From Adiantum capillus-veneris (lineage: Eukaryota > Streptophyta > Polypodiopsida > Polypodiales > Pteridaceae), in the NCBI GenBank assembly GCA_014529385.2, contig CM043966.1:100917587-100981586 (forward strand): 64,000 bases of DNA, given 5' to 3'. Made by a program: the position numbers and the translations under genes. The notes beneath the pieces were generated by a model. It was not told where the DNA came from. It ran no database searches and worked only from the letters and a program-made list of their open reading frames with translations. This document shows, in pieces, positions 45,586 to 57,229 of the stretch (its first letter is position 1; every line of letters starts with the position of its first letter).

Positions 45586-45715
45586 CCACACACACACACA
45601 CACACAGTGTGAGTTACAAAGTGCAAGAGATCCATCTCCTTCTCCCACACACACACAAACACACACACACACACAGTGTGAGTTACACAGTGCAAGAGAT
45701 CCATCTGCTTCTCCA
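45586..45715. repeat. Tandem duplication containing (CA)n
   Basis: Two copies of (CA)n followed by GTGTGAGTTACA and GTGCAAGAGATCCATCT (about 60-70 bp each). They differ in repeat length and two substitutions. Confidence 0.75.
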
Positions 45716-46149
45716 AGATTGTAGAGAAGTTGAGAGCCTACACCAACACTCTGGGCTATGGAATGCAAATCTAACCAAGAGCCATCCTCCAATAATTAAG
45801 CTTTCCATCGTCTTCATCTTTATTACTATGCTATTATTTTTGCTAAGCAAGAAGAATGATGATAAGTGAGAAACTATTTCTTTCTCCTACTGAGGCGGTC
45901 CGGGGCAGGCAACAAGAAGAGCAACCTCTAGACACCCTTCAAGGCTCCCGTGCTGCTCAATGGGGCTGGGGCACAACACAACACAAACCAAAACAACAAA
46001 CCCACAGCCAAATCCCAACTACACAAGGGGCACCACCTAGTTTAAGAGCGAACTAGGACGCAAAAGAGGAGAATCGTTAGAGCAACCCACAAACAAGCAA
46101 GGAATTTACACTAACCCTAACACCAATGGAACACTCTCACACACTAAAA

Positions 46150-46152
<3 letters not shown>
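45716..46152. other. Non-coding
   Basis: No gene recognised. Confidence 0.4.

Positions 46153-46226
<74 letters not shown>
46153..46226. repeat. (GA)n microsatellite
   Basis: About 65 uninterrupted bases of GA followed by a short imperfect tail. The Glu-Arg repeat frame over it is an artefact. Confidence 0.95.
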
Positions 46227-46228
<2 letters not shown>

Positions 46229-49076
46229 GTGCTCGGGCTGCTTTGAAACGTATCGGCAATGATCAAGCAAACACAACTATATATTTAAGAAAGAGAGAGA
46301 AAGGGGGAGGGGGTGCTTGTTGCATTAATACCTTCTTACAAATCTGTCATGACAAATCAAAGTGAGATTAGTATTTGTTCAACATAGCTTGCGTAAATTT
46401 CACCAACACATCACAAGAAAAGCCACCCCAATCACTGTCTTAAGGCCAGGGGAGTCCTCTCCACCCTGTCGCCTTCTTACAGTATGTGGGATTTATGGCT
46501 AGATTGATGACAACACCAGAGACAAGCTATCAAGAACTTAGCAAAAAACACCAAGACACTTACGCATCATTGTTGTCCATTACTTCACGTTGGAAAGGAG
46601 ACAAAGTATCCAAGCTTAGTCCAAATCCACCCTCCTTCATTCAGCAAATGTTGGGCTTACACTAGTAGGAGAAATGATAGATTTCCTACTCTCAATTGAA
46701 TGATCACTCTCTCTCTTACAATGGCATAGATTTCCCTTGCTAATCCCCTATTACAACACATGCACATGCATAAGACAATGAGCTTCCACTCAAGAGCTCC
46801 TTCTAGAGAGGTTGAGCTTGGCTTCTCAAGCTATAGCAGAGTGCTCTTGCTTATGGCTCCCCCTTGTTGTGCTAGCTACACCCTCCTTTTATAGCAATTT
46901 TGAAGGCTAGGGTTACTCCTCTAACCATGGTTGGGTTAGATTTTCAGCAATTTATCTAATTTCTTTTGCTTGGAATTATCAAGAAGTTGGTGGGGAAAGA
47001 GAGAGGAGAGAAATGGAGGTGATAGGACTTTTCATAGTGGGTTAGTGTTAGTAGAGTTAGTATTAATTTACAAATGGAATTGGATATTTACAATGGGAGG
47101 ATCCATGTAGGATACAAATAAGGAAGAAAAACTCTTAAGAGGTAAGAAAAAGTGGATTTCTTACAAGGTTGATGCTCCAAGTGTCTTGAGTAGGGCCAAT
47201 TTTGACGCTTGTTGACGGTCCACTAGCTTTGACGGTACATTTTTTCTCCACTCTTGACCTTCCTTGAGAGACAAGGCAATTGAAGCTGAGTAATCAACCA
47301 CCATGATGCTGTCTTTTAAGAGAAGAGGCTCAATTTTGTGGTTTTTTTGATAGATATGGGTAAATTGGAGGAGGAAAAATGAGACTAGGTGGTCAATTTT
47401 GGAATGGAATTGTGTGTGGGAGGTATGAGTTCACCATGGTTTCTCTTATTCTTCAAGGTTGAGGAGAAGGTGAGTAGGGTGCAGAGAGGAGTGGTGAGAG
47501 AGGTGGGGATGATGAGTGGAGAAGTGTGTGTGAAAGAGGAAAATGATAAAGTGGAAGAGAGAGTGTGGCTGCATAGCATGGGAAAACTCGGGTCCACTAA
47601 TAAAATCATAGCTCTCAGATCGTAGCTCAAAAAAATTTAAAAAAATTTGAGGCAAAAGTTCAGCCCACGAGCTACAACTTTTGTTTGTATCACCTTTTCA
47701 AATTCGGAGAGCAAGTGAACTTTAAAAATTCAGCAAAACCGACCGTTTTTTTCCACTGTACAAGGTCCTTGTGGGGTCCTTCTTTGGATGATTCTTTTGA
47801 ATACCTCCAAGAGTGGGCCCTCCATAGTGCATGTATGCATGCCACCTACCCTTGACCTTATTTGGTAGGTCTATAATTGAAGATATTGTTGAGATCATGA
47901 TATAAGTGAATAGTACAACTAAGAAAATCAAATATTGAGGGGTTTAAAAAATATGTACATGTCAAATATAAATAATATAAGTGGAAAAAATATAAAGGGG
48001 TCAAAATAAATCTCTCTCATCATAAGTCTACCATAAAAAAATGAATATTTTTGATGGTCTAATTTATGAGAGTAATAGAGAATAGATGTAGGAAGGAAAA
48101 AAATCACAATAGTGAAAAAATATACACCTAAATAGAACTAGTTTTTTTGGTTTTTTGTTGGGATGGAGTTACACCAAAAATAAGAGAAGCTTGCATGAGA
48201 TTATTTTTATATGGAATAAAGAGTATGCAAAATGGTAAGGAAAAATATGGTAATGGTGAGTCAATGTACATAGCATAAATAACACATCCTACGTAGAAAT
48301 ATTTATATAAATACCAAAATAATTACGAAACATCTTTTTATTTAGGCCCTATATACAATGCAATATTTACACACAAATGGGCCATAATATACTTATATTT
48401 TTTATTTTTTTATTTTTTTGGCTCAACTAGCCCAATGACTAGCTAATTGAGGGTTTTTTAAGAAGATACGAGAAAAGTCCCGTGACTCACGCACGCCTAT
48501 GTACAGTGAAATGGTAGGGATAGCCACAGTGTTAGGGTGATTTTGGTAGGGTGAGGTAACTCACTGTGGCAATTACAAAGAGCCGAAAAACGGCTATCAC
48601 TACGAATGTTTAATCTTCCTCTTCCCTACCCTCATTCCCCATTAGCTCTCTCCACCTTTGAAGATGTTTGAGGCCTTGGGATTGAGGCCGGGGATGGTTA
48701 ATGATTTATACAAAGTCTATGTTATGCTTGTGATGCATGAATCTTTCCATCTTCATTGCATCACCTAGGTCACAAGGAACACAAAGATTGTCTTGTACCA
48801 AGTCTCTCTTGATGGGAGAATTCATAATACAAAAGCCTATTGGAGTGGGGACCGGCTCCATATAAATCCAGTCCTCAACTGTTGTCAAGTTCTCTAAACT
48901 CTTTCTCCTAAAAAAGTACTGTTCATGCCAAGTTAATTAAGTACTATGGTTATGATGCTACCACTAAATAAGTTCTCCCTCTATGTTCTTGAAGTAGTCT
49001 TATGAAAATTCTCTCTTATTCTCTTAATTTCGCTATTCACAACGTTCATAGGACATTTCTATTACATTGGTATCAG
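46227..49076. other. AT-rich non-coding DNA, ending in the 5' LTR of gypsy-C
   Basis: No protein-like frame is supported. The right end (…TTTCTATTACA, 49076) is the LTR terminus of gypsy-C, because a tRNA-Met primer site follows at once. The LTR start was not found, so its length is unknown. Confidence 0.5.
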
Positions 49077-49077
49077 A

Positions 49078-49089
49078 GCTATTGGTTTC
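49078..49089 (+). promoter_or_regulatory. gypsy-C primer-binding site
   Basis: TGGTATCAGAGC one base after the LTR end at 49076. Confidence 0.88.
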
Positions 49090-49553
49090 TCTTTTCTTGC
49101 TTAAGAAGAGATGTCCTTAAGTTGTCCATGAAAGAATGGTCCTTTTTATTGCAATACGGTAAGTGGGACATGGATCTATTATCTTGGTTGAGAAGGACTT
49201 AGTTTGAGGTACACCGTTGGGAACTATAGTCTTAATAATGGAGCCTCTCGGGGCTTGCCTTTTGCTTAACCATTATTGAGCTACAAGCAGCTTAACAAGA
49301 ACCATAATCAACCGATCAATGTTAGACCCTCTCCACTAGTTTTTGCAATCAACAGTATCTAAACCACGGGTGTGGCTACTTGAAAGCTGATTTTCATATG
49401 TAAAGAAGAGTAGCAAACAACTAAGGTTTTTGAGGGTACCAAAGCACAAAGTAAATCTAAACATAAGTTTAATTAGCATGGTTGACAATAACAAAGAGAG
49501 TAGAATGAACATTGATAACTTTGATTTTTCACAGTGCTAATGATGATGGCCCC

Positions 49554-50890
49554 ATGTTTATCAATTATCTTGTTACTAGGTTGCAACAAGCTAGGGGAAA
49601 CCTTGCTTTGCAAGCCGAAGTTACCCAACAACTTCGTGCTTATGGGATTTCCCTTCCTCTCCAAGAGGAGATAGATCTTAGGAGGCCTCTTGATGAGACC
49701 CCCAAAAGAAGGATCTCTCTCATAAGAGAGGAGGAATCCAAAGAACGAGAAAGAAGAAAATCCCTAAGTTCCTCTGAATATGTGGGGTCATGAAGATGGT
49801 GGTCTAGACGATTGCCAACTCCTCCCAAGAGAAAACGGTCAACCCACAGTCCTTCTTCTCATCACTCCAAAAGAAAGAGAAAAAACAAAGGAAGAAAAGG
49901 TAAGAAAGAGGTCACCCTCTTCTCCTTCTTCTTCACCTTCCTCCTCTTCCGACGAAAGAAATAGCTATTCTCCTAGAGAATACAAGAGGGAAGGACATCG
50001 CAAATCTTACCCTGCATGGCGAAGGTCCCAAAAGCTCAAGAAGTTCAAAGAGGGAGGAAAGAGTTTCTCTTTTCTCATCTATGATGGCACCTTTGGTGCT
50101 ACCGAAAAAGTATTGGCCTTCATCCAACAATTGGATGCGGCCTTTGGAGATGAGGGCTTCACGGAGTCCTCCAAGCTACACCATGTAGCTATGCACTTTC
50201 TAAAATTGGTTTGTCAATGCTGGGATACCCTTCGTGGCGTTTCCATCATGAAACAACTCCTTGCAAGCAATGCAAAGGACAAAGTACTTACCGAATGGTG
50301 CAATTTGAAGCTTCTCTCACATGAGTCTATTCACAAACATGTGGATAAGGTTTGGGATTTACGTCTAAAGGCTACTGTCTTCCAAAAGATAGACTTCGCC
50401 AAGCAAAAGAAACAATTTTGTGCGGGATTACCTGAAGAGATGGCCAAGTACGTCAACTCCCAATGGCTTGGTTCTATCACCAAAGTAATCCACCACACTC
50501 TGGTTGCTTTGTGCATCAATTTCCAAGAAGGGGCTAGAAGGAATGTTAAGCCCATGGAAAGCAAAGACAAAAATGATTCAAAGAGGAAAACCAATGGCCA
50601 AAATTCTTCCCAAAGCAATTCCAACAATAACACAACAACAACAATCGATCCAAGGAGAAGGGATTTTACAAAGGTAAAAATAAACTCTCACCTGAAGAGC
50701 TTGAAGCTTTTCACAAGGACCACAAATGTTTTGAGTGTGGGAAGCAAGGACATGGCTATCGTTCTTGAAGCAAGAGAAATTCCTGCAATGAGACTCCTAG
50801 AGCTTCCACTATCGAAACTCCAAAAGAGGATCCTCATTGCAAAGGATCACCTCTTTCCCATGCTTGGGGAAAGGTAAGGGAGCATGCTGC
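49554..50890 (+). pseudogene. gypsy-C Gag
   Basis: Starts at MFINYLVTRLQQARG (49554) in one frame. A frameshift near 49790-49880 moves it to the 49780-50877 frame. A Ser/Pro/Lys-rich stretch is followed by the capsid domain (FSFLIYDGTFGATEKVLAFI to LPEEMAKYVNSQW). Another frameshift near 50665 puts the zinc knuckle CFECGKQGHGYRS (about 50730) in a third frame, where the last Cys is a TGA. It packaged the RNA in the intact element. Confidence 0.8.
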
Positions 50891-51272
50891 CTTCATCTTG
50901 TTTGACCCTGGATCTACTCACAACTTCATATCAATGGATTTGATCACCAAGTTGGGAATTCAAGATTTTGAGATGGGAGATATTGTAACTGCCAATAAAG
51001 CTTTCAAGGGACAACAAGCTTCCGTTACTCCCTTGATTGGGAAGTTGATGCTTCATGTCCAAAGCTACATCAACAAAGAAGACTTTTTCATCTCTCCTCT
51101 CCAACACGAGGATGCTATCCTAGGGGCACCATGGTTCAACCACATGGCTACTAACATGATTTTCCCTAGAAGGATAATCTACTTCACATACAAGGAAAAG
51201 AGTATGTATATAGATGGTAGTGAGTCTGGTCGTACCATGCCACTTTTAAATTCTCCTGCTTTTAACAAATAA
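50891..51272 (+). pseudogene. gypsy-C protease
   Basis: FDPGSTHNFIS gives the active-site Asp, with Pro in place of the usual Ser/Thr-Gly neighbour. It is followed by a body ending ILGAPWFNHMATNM. About 120 codons, of usual size for this domain. A TAA at 51270-51272 separates it from the RT frame in phase. Confidence 0.8.
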
Positions 51273-52432
51273 ATGAAAAGCTCATTTTTTGCATACATGA
51301 TTTTTGTCAAAGAATCCCTAAAAGGTCCTAATGTCTCACCAAATGTAAATGGTAGGAATCAAGAAGATTTAGACTTGTCTAATTTTTTAAAAGGATTCCA
51401 AGATGTGTTCATCGATGATATCTTTAGGGAATTACCTCCAAAACAAGGGGAATCTGATGACCATCAAATTGAGCTCCTACCAGGAATCTCACCGCCTAAC
51501 AAGCCTCCTTATCGAGCTTCCAAAGCTCAACAAGAGGAGATCATGAGGCAAGTTCAAGAATTGGTAGAAAAAGCAATGGTGAGGCCTAGCTCATCTCCCT
51601 TTTGTTCTCCATTCTTTTTAGTCCAAAAGAAAGATGGTACGTACCGCATGTGGGTGGACTATCGAGCACTAAACCATATTACTATCAAAAATATATTTCT
51701 TGTACCATGGGTAGAAGATCTATTTGATAAGCTACAAAGATCTACCTAATTCAATAGGATTAACATTAAAAGTTTGTATCATCAAATAAGGATAGTGAAT
51801 GAAGATATCCTAAAGACTGCGTTTCGTACAACGTTTGGTCTTTATGAATATCTAGCCATGCCTTTTGGATTAACTAATGCACCAACCATGTTCAAACGTT
51901 TAATGGAGAAAAAATTTAGGCCCTACCACAAATTCATTGGTTGAGGGTATCATCATCTACTCCAAGTCTTTGGAGGAACACAAAAAACATCTCTAAGTGA
52001 TTTTTCAAGCATTGAGGGAGAACAAGCTCTTTATCAACCAAAAGAAGAGCGATTTTTTCCTTCAAGGGATTCAATACTAAGTTCATATTATCTCTCAAGA
52101 TGGTATCCATATGGATCCATCAAAGTTAGAGGTAATAAAAGCATGGCGTAATCCAAGGAATCTACATGAGCTAAGAGGCTTTATTGGTATGTGTGCATAC
52201 TATAGACGCTTCATAGCAAAACTCTCTCAAATAGCAGGACCATTACATGACTTAACATAGAAGAACATTAAGTACTCATGGACTGTTAAGGAGAAAAATG
52301 CTTTTGACAAGCTCAAATAGAAGCATACCTCCCAGCCAGTCCTTATGCTTCCAGATCTCTCAAAACCATTTGAGGTCCAATGTGATGCTTGTGGTGATTT
52401 CCTTGGAGCAGTCTTGCTTCAAGAAGGGCATG
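51273..52432 (+). pseudogene. gypsy-C reverse transcriptase and start of RNase H
   Basis: 51273-51749 carries the RT entry (DDHQIELLPG...PPYRASKAQQEEI) and KKDGTYRMWVDYRALN, with Trp where Cys is usual. After a stop at 51749 the same domain continues with stops (FGLYEYLAMPFGLTNAPTMF near 51840; the catalytic YxDD region near 51940 is not readable). The thumb HELRGFIGMCAYYRRFI (about 52170) and RNase H FEVQCDACGDFLGAVLLQEG (about 52370) follow. It breaks at 52432 by insertion of element E. Confidence 0.88.
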
Positions 52433-52627
52433 TGTTGGGGTTAAGGCCTATGTGCCTTGACCGGTCTCCCAGGCCATGGGCGCCCGCCCACTGTTACCCT
52501 ATACTTATAGTGAGTATACTGTATAGGGGGAGCTGCCACTTCACATTCTCCCCACCCACATCGTGTGTGTGTCTCCTTCTCTCTCTCTCTCTCACTCTCC
52601 GTCTGTGGTGCTCCCCGATCCCCTTCA
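52433..52627 (+). repeat. Element E 5' LTR
   Basis: 195 bp, TGTTGGGG...CCCCTTCA, with (CT)n near its end shared with 63030-63060. Confidence 0.8.
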
Positions 52628-52629
52628 AT

Positions 52630-52641
52630 TGGTGTCAGAGC
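52630..52641 (+). promoter_or_regulatory. Element E primer-binding site
   Basis: TGGTGTCAGAGC, one mismatch from the initiator tRNA-Met complement. Confidence 0.75.
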
Positions 52642-53554
52642 GTAGGTGCGGAGGGAGTGCGTGTGTGCATAGTCACGACGACAGCGGAGACCTAGTTTCA
52701 TTCCCGAAATCGCGTCCGCGCGCGCTGTCGTGCTGTGACACGTACATAGTGGGAACGCATGCTATAAGATCTATCTTGTATTTTTTTTAGATACATAATT
52801 CTATTTCCTATAATGTACATATGCATATGTAAGTATAAAAATAAGCTTTCTATCTCATCTTATTATTTATCTCAAGGGTAATGTATTCTTACATTACCAT
52901 CAAAAAAATACTATGGGAAAAGTGTCAATAGCTCCACCTCTTTAACTTGGGGCAAAAAGAATTGATTCTTTCTTTCTACTATTTCATTATCATCTCACAC
53001 CCTAGCTAGATCCTATATCTAGGGTAAACTCCAATATATATATATATTCTATGTATTTTTTATACTTTTCTTATATTTCTTTTTAAGTAGCTACTAGGAG
53101 AGAATCAAATCCTAGTGGGACACTAGGTGGCATGATTTCAAAGATACACTTATTTTAATGCATTATTGCAAGCATGATTACAAAACTTTGTCAAGGAGCA
53201 ATGTCATGCTTTCATATGGCATGAGGTGTCCTTTGGAATTAAATGAAAGTCAAGGCTAAGGAGACCACATGAAGACTTTTGCTGCCATAAATGGACCCTA
53301 TTTTGATGAATTTTTTACACAAGGTTCCAATCCGAATTGGAAAATGATTTTAAAATGAAAATCGTAGCTAATGAGCTGAAGTTTCTGCCCATATTTTTAC
53401 TTTTTTATTTGGAGCTACGGTTGAGGAGATATGATTAAAATGCTGGACCCCAGTCTGCCCACATCATGCAGGGACAGCTCATTTCTAACTTTTCCAATTC
53501 CTGTTCACACTGGCTCCTCTCTTCTTGTGTAAACCCTTGTGGGTTCCCTTCACC

Positions 53555-53562
53555 TATAAAAG
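53555..53562 (+). promoter_or_regulatory. gypsy-D LTR TATA box
   Basis: TATAAAAG, repeated at 61540-61547 in the 3' LTR. A start about 30 bp downstream would place both small ORFs in the RNA leader before gag. A short uORF at 53606 precedes them. Confidence 0.65.
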
Positions 53563-54104
53563 GGGACCTCTTCTTCCTTGGAAGAAACTCAAGCATTCAA
53601 GCCATTTATGAGAGGAATTCTTGAGGGAGTGAGTAGTAATGCCTAATTGTACTTAGCCCCATTAACATAAGCTCAAGCCTAAACTTTCTCCTAGAGGAAA
53701 ACTAGCCATTCTTGTACGCCATCCTTGGAGGATCAAATCTAATCAAAGAAGGTGTTGTACTTGGCGTATCAATCAACGTTGAATTCTCCCCTCTTCTTCT
53801 CTCTCCCATCAATAATGGTGCCGAAGGGTTTCAAGTAAGATGTGTTCTACATTGATGTTTTCTTGATTTCTTGTTGTTTTCATTTTCATCTCTAATCCAG
53901 CATATATATATGTATCTAATCTCATCTCCTTAACCAAACCTATCTCTCTCATTCTTAGTAATTCATCCTCTCTAGGTTCTCTTTGCTACAGGTACATCTC
54001 TCCCCGCAGTATCCTTATTGCCTACGGGCAAGAATAGGGCTTGGGAGGGAAACTTCTCATCTCTTCACTTCTCTCATATCTACATTTATCACATACTATC
54101 CTAG

Positions 54105-54323
54105 ATGAATAACCCACATGATGATCATTTCTATCGTTTTCACTCTGTACGATCTATTAGAATTAACGTATGGATTAGCCGTAAAATACACCTTCAACAA
54201 CGTATAGTGTTTCTCTTCGGCCCTGAAAGGCTCAATGAAATACTTCTATCACCGGATCCCATCATACTACCTCTCATAGACTATAATTTTTCTTTTGATG
54301 TAAGCGTAGTTATCTTGCTATGA
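54105..54323 (+). CDS. Conserved small leader protein B1 (72 aa) inside the LTR
   Basis: ATG at 54105 (MNNPHDDHF), TGA at 54321-54323. 72 codons, the same length as the gypsy-B ORF at 13664-13882 and about 53% identical to it without gaps; shared blocks are SRKI, QQRIVF, FGP.RL.EIL and SFDV. Intact copies occur at 62090-62308 and, inverted, 63541-63759. It sits in the transcribed 3' part of the LTR, upstream of gag, and its stop overlaps the start of B2 as ATGA, so coupled translation is possible. Predicted soluble, rich in alternating hydrophobic residues. Function unknown. It does not look like a chance frame because family copies differ mainly at silent sites. Confidence 0.8.
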   Translation: MNNPHDDHFYRFHSVRSIRINVWISRKIHLQQRIVFLFGPERLNEILLSPDPIILPLIDYNFSFDVSVVILL

Positions 54324-54532
54324 ACCAAGAGGATTTGTACACACAATTAATCCCAATCACTAGACAAAATATATATACTATGGTAAGCACAAAACTACAA
54401 TTCCAAAGAACAATTCGTAGCCTATTTGGTCAGCCAAGATTGAATGCCATTAACTCATCCATTAGCCCTTTCATATTACCCATGATACGATATGACCATG
54501 GCCTTGATGTTTTCATCTTCGTATTGTTTTGA
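54320..54532 (+). CDS. Small leader protein B2 (70 aa), paralogue of B1
   Basis: Starts inside the stop of B1 (ATGA, 54320-54323), MNQEDLYTQL, and ends VFIFVLF. Over its last ~53 residues it aligns without gaps to B1 at about 40% identity (S.K, LFG..RLN.I, ILP.I.Y, DV), so the pair looks like an ancient tandem duplication. The inverted copy at 63332-63544 is intact. The copy at 62305-62517 has a TAG in place of TTG after FGQPR. Function unknown. Confidence 0.7.
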   Translation: MNQEDLYTQLIPITRQNIYTMVSTKLQFQRTIRSLFGQPRLNAINSSISPFILPMIRYDHGLDVFIFVLF

Positions 54533-54741
54533 CATTCTCTTTTGCGTTCTTTCTTTGTGTGTGTGTGAGTGCAAGAGAGAAAGAGTGAGTCTTCTTTGAT
54601 TGCACTTCTTTCCAAACCCTAGTCTTCATGGCATCTATGGTTTAACTCCTTCATATAGTTTTTGTTGAGTTCTCTCACAAACTCTCACAGCCATAAGCCC
54701 GGTGCTTTCCTGGCAAGACCGCAAATTTCTCGACATATTTT

Positions 54742-54757
54742 TGGTGAACCCAACGTG
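54742..54757 (+). promoter_or_regulatory. Possible gypsy-D primer-binding site
   Basis: TGGTGAACCCAACGTG, six bases after the LTR. The tRNA is not identified. Gypsy-F has a similar TGGTGATCC at 20762. Confidence 0.45.
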
Positions 54758-54788
54758 AATCTGCTAGGGTGAGAGTTTGTGGGTAACC

Positions 54789-56486
54789 ATGGGTGATCAT
54801 GTTGAGCAACAGGGTATGCATTTTGACCCAGCAACAATGCAAATGTTTCAAGCATTTGCAATGTTCATGCAACAACAACATGCTACTGAAAGAAGGGAGA
54901 TTTCAGCAACGAAGGCCATACAAGCGGTCGTCAACAGAATGGATCAGTTCAATGGCAAAGATGTAACCAAGTACTTACGCGAGTATGTGAAGGAGATGGA
55001 GCTGCATCGCGTGTCAGAAGGTGAGATGATTCAAAGCTTTGAGCTAGTTGTTGCTCCAGAAATTAGGGAGCATGTTAGGGCAATTAAAGATGGGCATGGG
55101 AGAAATTGGGAAGAACTCAAAGTAGCTTTAAAGGAGGAATATTTCATGGAGGACTCTGAGAGAGTGACCAAAAGGACATTCTTAGAATGGGTAGTCAAGC
55201 CAAAGCGAGGACTATCAATAACAGAGCTACTTAGGGAATTTGAGCGGCGCTATGCACAACTCACTAGGACAGAAAGGGCCACACTAGATGCAGAGAAGAC
55301 AGATCTTTTCTTACAAGCTGCAGGTAAAGAGTTTCAAGAAAATTTGGAGCTTCTTCTTGAAGATAAGGATGCTGAGCAAGGACTAAAGACCGACTGAAAT
55401 GAGGTTGAAGGTGTTGTCTCACTGCTTGCCAAACGACAAAGAAGAAGGGACAAGATGGTAGTAAACACTACAAGTCCTTCCGCCTCAACTTCTGACAAAA
55501 TGGTAAAGCCTACTTTTATCGCTCCTAAGTTTGATGAGTCCATGCTAGATGAGCTTGTGAAGGGAATGCGTGACTTGAAGGTGAAGTTTGCAAAGCTTGA
55601 AGAAAAAGGCCAACCATCAGGGCCACTTCCTAGGCAAAGACAACACCCCAAAGAAGGGTTTGTTAATAGATGTATTTGGTGTGATAGTACAAACCATGTA
55701 AGAAGGGATTTTGATGATTTTAGTGATGCTTTGTCAAAAGATGTTGTCTTTTTTAAGGATGGTAAAATCCACTTAAGAGAGACATGTCTACCCTTGAGAA
55801 CTAACTTTGGGAAGGGGGGAATGCAAACCTTAGTTGAAGATATGGCAACTAAGCATGCCACCTCTTCAGTTGAGGCAGCTACTTATGGAGTAAAAATTGA
55901 ACATTTTTGTGATGAAGAAGTGAGTGACCATCATGGTCAAATTTGGCCAAATGTCATGCAATTAGCTAAAAAGGGAAAGCTTACAAAAGAGATTCTACAT
56001 GAAGCAGGTGATTGCATACGTCTAGAAACAGGATGGAATGATCCAGTGGACTCATTGTCAGTGCATGCCTACATTACAAAATGCCAACAAAATGAGGAAA
56101 TTGTAGAAGAGAAGCGCAGACGTGAGAATGCTAATGAAGGACCATCAAAAAGAGCTTCTAGAAGTGGGGGAAGAAGCGACTCAATGCCTTCTCAAACACC
56201 CTCAACACAAGGAGCATCTCCACCTGAAGTACTCATGGAGGAGTCTACAACAGGAAAGAAGAAAGAGCCAACGAAAGGTAAGACAAAAGGCCCAACTTAT
56301 AAACTACAATCTGATATTGAGGTTGCTACAGATTTAAAGAAAGTCTTGGAGGAAAGGATCTTGAATAGCAAGATTGAGTTTACTCTGGGAGAAGTTCTTG
56401 GCATTGCAAAGCGTGAATTCCATGAGGAGATCATTGACATCATCAAGAGAAAGAGGCAAACCCTTGCTGAAGTTTCTCGTCCATAG
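54789..56486 (+). pseudogene. gypsy-D Gag
   Basis: Starts at MGDHVEQQGMHFDP (54789, good start context ACCATGG). A capsid-like helical domain follows (VTKYLREYVKEMELHRVSEG to FLQAAGKEFQENLELL). A TGA at 55395-55397 interrupts the frame, which then continues unchanged through 55455-56486. The zinc knuckle CIWCDSTNHVRRDF (about 55673) has its last Cys replaced by Phe. A second stop, TAG, is at 56484-56486. It would form the particle and bind RNA. Confidence 0.88.
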
Positions 56487-57164
56487 GTTGAAGGGGAAAC
56501 CTCAAAGACACAAGGGATGCAACTGCAAAATAAGGAGAATGATGGGGCTGTGGTAGGATGCTACCAATCTAGTGGGAGAGTGAAGCAAGTGTATTTCTCA
56601 AATGATGATAAAGAAGTTGAAGATATTCCTAGAAGTTACTATTCACGAAGTCATTGGGCAAGGGCTACTACAGAAACTTTGGTCAAGGTAGGTGATCTTG
56701 AAGAGCCATTTGTTGCCTTGATTGACCATGGTTCAGAAATAAACATAATGTCAAACAGTCTCTACAACAAGTGCAAATGGCCGATGGACACAGATCATGG
56801 CTGGATGGTAAAAGTGGCAAACAATTCATCCGGTGAATTGTATGCAGCATGTCCATGTGTGAAGGTAACAATAGGTGATGTCAAGATTGACCAAAACTTC
56901 TTTGTACAGGATACATCTTCATATCATCTCATCCTTGGACAACCCTACATTGTGGGAGTTCGAATGGAAACAAAGGTAATGGACGATGGTTCAACATATG
57001 CTAGAATACGTAGCAAAGATGGTAAACGAGCTGTCCAATTTCTCACAGTTTGTGTAAACCATGAAAGAAATCGTGACAACCTCAGAGAACATCCTCTACC
57101 AAAGGTAAGCAAAGAGTTTCATGATCATAGAGAAATGATGGGTTTTGGCCAAGTACCATTGTAA
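56487..57164 (+). pseudogene. gypsy-D protease
   Basis: In frame with gag after the 56484 stop. The active site is ALIDHGSEINIMS (about 56717). The conserved body includes VKVTIGDVKIDQNFFVQDTS, SYHLILGQPYI and SKDGKRAVQFLTV. It ends with a TAA at 57162-57164. The next coding part lies in another frame, so there is a frameshift between 57164 and about 57230. Confidence 0.88.
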
Positions 57165-57229
57165 AGCGGGATTGCAGTGGTACAGAAAGAAAAAGGGTCT
57201 CGCCTGATCCAAAAATAGGTGAAACTTTC

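Larger units (their letters stand above)
49077..52432 (+). mobile_element. Ty3/gypsy element (gypsy-C), left part
   Basis: Primer site, gag, zinc knuckle, protease and RT up to an interruption at 52432. The coding sequence resumes at 63085-63130 on the far side of element E. The 3' part is cut off by the D-family LTR at 63131. Several frameshifts and stops show it is old. Confidence 0.85.
52726..54735 (+). repeat. gypsy-D 5' LTR
   Basis: 2010 bp. It has a TATA box at 53555-53562 and small ORFs at 54105-54532. It carries a 39-bp segment (about 52878-52916) that the 3' LTR lacks, which exactly accounts for the length difference (2010 against 1971). Confidence 0.93.

Noticed and set aside
46126-46365. 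ORF with a long Glu-Arg repeat
   Set aside because: It is the translation of the (GA)n microsatellite at 46153-46226.
53822-54104. Intron in the gypsy-D leader joining an ATG at 53817 to the small ORF
   Set aside because: CAA|GTAAGA and several AG acceptors exist, but joining to 54105 creates an immediate stop and other joins give only short peptides.
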